Assembly: GCF_000003815.2 (NCBI RefSeq) | Contig: NC_049994.1 | Span: 14,909,140 to 14,973,139 of the forward strand | Length of the DNA: 64,000 nucleotides | From: Branchiostoma floridae | Lineage: Eukaryota > Chordata > Leptocardii > Amphioxiformes > Branchiostomatidae | Direction: 5' to 3' | Part shown: positions 43,478-64,000 of the stretch, piece after piece | Layout of the letters: every line of letters begins with the position of its first letter | Numbering within the stretch: position 1 is the stretch's first letter | Made by a program: the position numbers and the translations under genes | Notes under the pieces: generated by a model | Seen by the model: only the letters and a program-made list of their open reading frames with translations | What the model was told of the DNA's origin: nothing | The model's database searches: none

Positions 43478-44383
43478 CGGTGTGTCAAGTTCATCCATAG
43501 TTGGTTAATTTAATCCAGTTTTTTTAAATATATGGATATATAGGGAGAGGAAGAGAGATCAAGTTGAATCATGGACTGTTTTTCCTTTGTTTACTACTTT
43601 TTGTGATAGATACATACATGTATGTTCTGAAACATTTTATTCAGATTGACAGACCACAAACTTTGCTGTACACCATATCTATAAACACATGACATTATTT
43701 CATTCAGACATAGATTGGACAACTGCATCAACAGTCTTTGGGTATTTTACACTTAAATATGATTGAGATAATTCCCCACTACTCCATTATGGAGAACGCT
43801 GGTATTACAAATTTTCTTGCCATTTCACACGCCATGCCGTTAGAAATACAAATCTTCATTCCCCTTTGTACAATACAGGGCTGTTTCCAACTTTAAATTT
43901 TTCTATCCCACTCATTGTTTCAGAGCCAATATTTTTCTTGCTGAACATGTCCTTTTAACCTCATCAAAATAGATTTCCAACAGTTTCATGTCATGAAGTT
44001 CAGATTTTGGGACAGATGGGGAAATATTTTTTTCCATACCAACAAGCAAATTTCTGTCCTGGGACGGAGGGATGGGTCCTGGAGACAGCCCTGGCACAGT
44101 ATTATCCTGTACAGATTGTTATTCCAAAGCACAGCATACCTGATGACTCTGCCTATCAAGTCCTTACCGATCCATTGTTTAATCATGTCTATTCCCTGAA
44201 ATGTTTTAGTATGAGACATTCACATGCCTTTGACATACATGAGAAGTTACATGTACATGTTTGTATCCACTACAAATACAATGGTATGCAGATGTTCTAT
44301 GCCAAAGGGCATTCATACTGGTACCTCCTCAACAAATGACAACTAACAGCACTTTTATTACTACTTTCACATTTGCAGATGTG

Positions 44384-45625
44384 TCATTTGTTCTTCTCCT
44401 GATCTTTTATCTTCTTGTTTGCCTCCTTCATCCCTTCTTGAATCTCTCTCATGAAGGTGCTTTTAAAGGAAGATGCCTTCTGTACGGCTCCCTCAGACGA
44501 CTTGCTTAATCTCGCTACCTCATCCTCCACTGTAAAATGAGAGGATAGTTGGATGATCAGAGGGTTATGACAAAACCTTAATGGCAACATTGTACATGTG
44601 ATGAACTTTTTTTTTGTATCAAAATGGACAATTGTTTTGAGTATCACCCACCATTCAAAAACAATTAAGTCCAGTTTCAGGTTCTGAATGGGACCTGAAC
44701 CTCTGGACCTGGACTATACCTCTACGGCTCTACCTGAGTTTTCTGTACCGGTACCCACCCCTACTCCAGGCTAGCAGAAGGCTTTGGTTGGGTTGAAAAG
44801 AAGTTGTACTGAGATAAGTAAATACTTACTCCTAATCTTTCCTCTGGTGATAGCATAAGCTGTGAGTTGTGCTAGTCTCCTGATGACGTATGTTTCTGAT
44901 AACTGTAGAGTACAAGCCATTACAGAACAGTCAGGAACAGTGGGACTCAATCAGTCAATTTACACATTTTACAATGTTTTACGATTAAACAGCAGAAAAT
45001 TACATTAGTAACTTTAATTTTATCATTACTTGCATTAAGAAGTGTTAGGTACTAGATAATCCATTATCTGACATCTGGAAGATCGAAGAGTCATACCTTT
45101 AATTTTGGCGAGCACATATTCATAATCATAATGACATTCACCATCATCCCATATAAATATATAGGGAGGTTTTGTTAGTACGTTTATTCATACACTAGAA
45201 TACTACACGTAAATAAGATATAATTGAAACTTCCTTCCTACATGTAACGTTACAAAATGCAGTACGGGAATTTGGGTCATATGACGTAACGTTAATACCA
45301 AATTTAGAGATACAATTTGTAATCTTCATAACTTACGGTACAGATGGTCTGTGAAGATAGTATCAACTTACCCTCTCAACAACCTGCGGATGGTTTGCTA
45401 GAAACCTGTACAATACAAGAGAGGGAAATTACATATTGTTTTCAAAAGGTCTTCAAAAGTTCAACTTCGTCGCCCTCCCCCCTGATCGACCTCCAACTTC
45501 CCGAAACAGCCCAAACAATCGCTTAAAATGATACTTATTCCTATATTCTGAGAAATGGTACTAGACACAAAGCCTGAAAGGAAAAATATAAGCAGACTGT
45601 ACCTTAACAATGTCCTAAGAGGCAT
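44384..45625 (-). CDS. NCBP2AS2: NCBP2AS2 homologue
   Basis: Four small exons on the minus strand: 45625-45603, 45405-45372, 44902-44830 and 44529-44384, giving 91 aa (human about 99 aa). The joined protein reads MPLRTLLR, then FLANHPQVVER, then LSETYVIRRLAQLTAYAIT, matching the conserved core of vertebrate NCBP2AS2 (xSPQLVERLSES-IRRAAQLTAFA). The C-terminal half keeps the family's F-x-x-x-F-x-x-E-x-x-x-G pattern (SSFKSTFMREIQEGMKEA) and ends in a lysine-rich tail. Little is known of the protein's function. It is divergent from SELENOO, with 340 bp between start codons. In vertebrates this gene neighbours NCBP2, which is not seen here. Confidence 0.88.
44670..44763. mobile_element. hAT-type element fragment, copy 4
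   Basis: Retains the right end (CTGTACCGGTACCCACCCCTA) and GGACCTGGAC words of the family; the left end is lost. It lies in intron 3 of NCBP2AS2. Confidence 0.6.
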
Positions 45626-45965
45626 TTTCGGCAGCGGTTTCGTGAGAAAGTTGGTTCTAAAATGTTTTACACAACGTCGTCTACAAGTACTTCCGGTAAC
45701 GCTGCATTCTGGGTAAGGGATTGAGCATTAATACCTTAAAAGGAAATGATTATACAGCCTTTCTTGTATAATATCTTCGCATATTTGTTTTTTAACTATC
45801 ATTTGTGTACATAACATTTCCTTCATTTGATATATTACGCAAATAAAGCTCAAATACTTTGCCTTAACGAAATTCTTATCATTGGAAGATAGCTATAATG
45901 GTCTTTCCCTACTATTATTACGCAACTTTTGACCTCTAACCCCTTGAACTCCAGTGACCGGTCGG
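45626..45965. promoter_or_regulatory. Bidirectional promoter NCBP2AS2 / SELENOO
   Basis: Only 340 bp separate the two divergent start codons. It holds an ETS motif ACTTCCGG (45689-45696) and TGCATTCTGGGTA (45703-45715), whose reverse complement TACCCAGAATGCA fits the ZNF143/Staf site. No TATA box lies close to either start. Both motifs are typical of housekeeping bidirectional promoters. Confidence 0.6.
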
Positions 45966-63122
<17,157 letters not shown>

Positions 63123-64000
63123 AGGCCTCATTCTTGGAACAACCTCTCAAGGTCAAAGGTCAATCTTAAATCCTACAATGTAGGCAAATGAAGTGTAAGT
63201 TTGACAGTTACTAATTCCAGGTCAAATTGACAGCTTCTTAACTGTCAATAGCATTAAAATCTATTCACATCCTAAATTTGAACCTCTGACCTGCAGTGAC
63301 TCTTGACCTATGAGAGGTGTGAATGAGGCCCAGTTTGTGGTTGGGTCGAAGGTCAGTGTTTGACAGCAAGGGAACAAGCAAATGGTTGGTATACTTTGAG
63401 ATTTTCACTAGTTACAAATGTTTGTTGGAGTTCACTAATCTGGGGCAAAATAATTTAAGCTAGGAGATCAAGAGGTCCCAGGTTTGATTCCTGGCATCCC
63501 TGAGTAATTGTATCTCCTTGGAAAAAGCACTTTCCTCACTCCTGACTCCATTGGGGAGGTTTTATAATGGAGAAGGTTGGGCTCCCCATACGAGCGATCG
63601 CTGTTGTTGTTTATATCCGGGGTATTTGATGGCTGGTGCCTACCAGGACATCAGTAGATTGGATTGAAAATTGATATTCAAATCAGCAGATCAATTTACC
63701 GGTTGATATGTAAAACAATCGTTTGCCAAACACCTGCTTTTTGCCTACCACTGCATCACGGTGACATCATCGCGATCGCTCGTATTCTAACAATGTTTCC
63801 TAGACAAAGTGGATTAACAACCCAATGCCCCAGGTGCAGGGACCTTTACCATTACCTTACAAATGTAGTTATGGACATTTGCTCCTGTTCCCAAAACTGT
63901 TGCACACAGAATGAAGGCTCAGTTTTAAACCAATAATGGTCAGCTGGGCTGGAAAGACTTGACCCTCATCCACATTACGTATGACACTGAAGTCCTGTTG
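63123..64000. other. SELENOO 3' UTR and downstream sequence
   Basis: No gene is seen. A SECIS element is expected here or just past the window end. A tRNA-derived SINE-like stretch occupies part of it. ATACGAGCGATCGC near 63588 and its inverse near 63770 suggest another foldback insertion. Confidence 0.5.
63455..63640 (+). mobile_element. tRNA-derived SINE-like sequence
   Basis: AGGTTTGATTCCTGGCA resembles a pol III B box. It is followed by CTTGGAAAAAGCACTTTCCT and CACTCCTGACTCCATTGGG, a common SINE body pattern in marine invertebrates. The A box and the exact ends are unclear. Confidence 0.45.

Larger units (their letters stand above)
41573..44383. other. Spacer between VioB-like gene B and NCBP2AS2
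   Basis: Should contain the promoter of VioB-like gene B just above 41572. Otherwise it holds a foldback, a hAT-type element and simple repeats. The reading frames present show no family resemblance. Confidence 0.5.

Noticed and set aside
63470-63500. Functional tRNA gene
   Set aside because: Only a B-box-like segment is seen; no acceptor stem or anticodon arm can be drawn, so a SINE fragment is more likely.
63300-63930. Candidate SECIS elements starting at ATGA 63310, 63323 and 63911
   Set aside because: At 63323 the stem is only 7 bp; at 63911 the AA spacing is right but the lower helix and the 3' GA partner do not fit; 63310 has no complementary arm.

Overview
The window is animal nuclear DNA. 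It has many short exons with GT-AG borders, large introns full of small transposons, a selenoprotein gene and an NCBP2AS2 gene. The gene content, repeat load and invertebrate-style TIR protein fit a lancelet (Branchiostoma) best; that assignment is an inference. Five N-gaps mark scaffold joins. All exon borders were read by eye from splice sites and phase, without transcript data.

Layout. 1-4559 (+) is the 3' part of an ARM-TIR-SAM gene. 6803-11481 (+) is a three-exon gene for a secreted, full-length homologue of bacterial VioB/RebD (ferritin-like, 'iminophenyl-pyruvate dimer synthase' family). A young Ty3/gypsy-type LTR retrotransposon (11502-17446) sits 20 bp past its stop codon. 17.4-24.6 kb is repeat-rich with no convincing intact gene. 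24631-35165 (+) is a 12-exon patatin-like phospholipase with a C-terminal EF-hand. 37527-41572 (-) is a second VioB/RebD-like gene with the same three-exon plan, facing the first copy. 44384-45625 (-) is NCBP2AS2, divergent from 45966-63122 (+), a complete 17-exon SELENOO gene ending in an in-frame TGA (selenocysteine), two serines and TAA.

Most striking: two secreted VioB/RebD-like proteins in an animal, keeping the family's N-terminal motif and two ExxH motifs that look like diiron ligands. Nearly the whole enzyme is in one exon while the signal peptide is on its own 70-nt exon, as expected if a bacterial or fungal gene was acquired and given a secretion exon. Next is the TIR protein, a domain-shuffled relative of SARM1 that keeps the glutamate aligned with the SARM1 NADase residue. 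Three splice acceptors (SELENOO exons 3 and 14, phospholipase exon 11) have been copied by neighbouring repeats or insertions. SELENOO intron 2 carries a cluster of Helitron/Helentron-like elements with internal repeats of about 165 bp.

The genes do not form an operon-like unit. TIR, patatin and VioB-like proteins all have bacterial relatives, two of them used in bacterial defence, but nothing here shows that they act together. NCBP2AS2 and SELENOO probably share one promoter.
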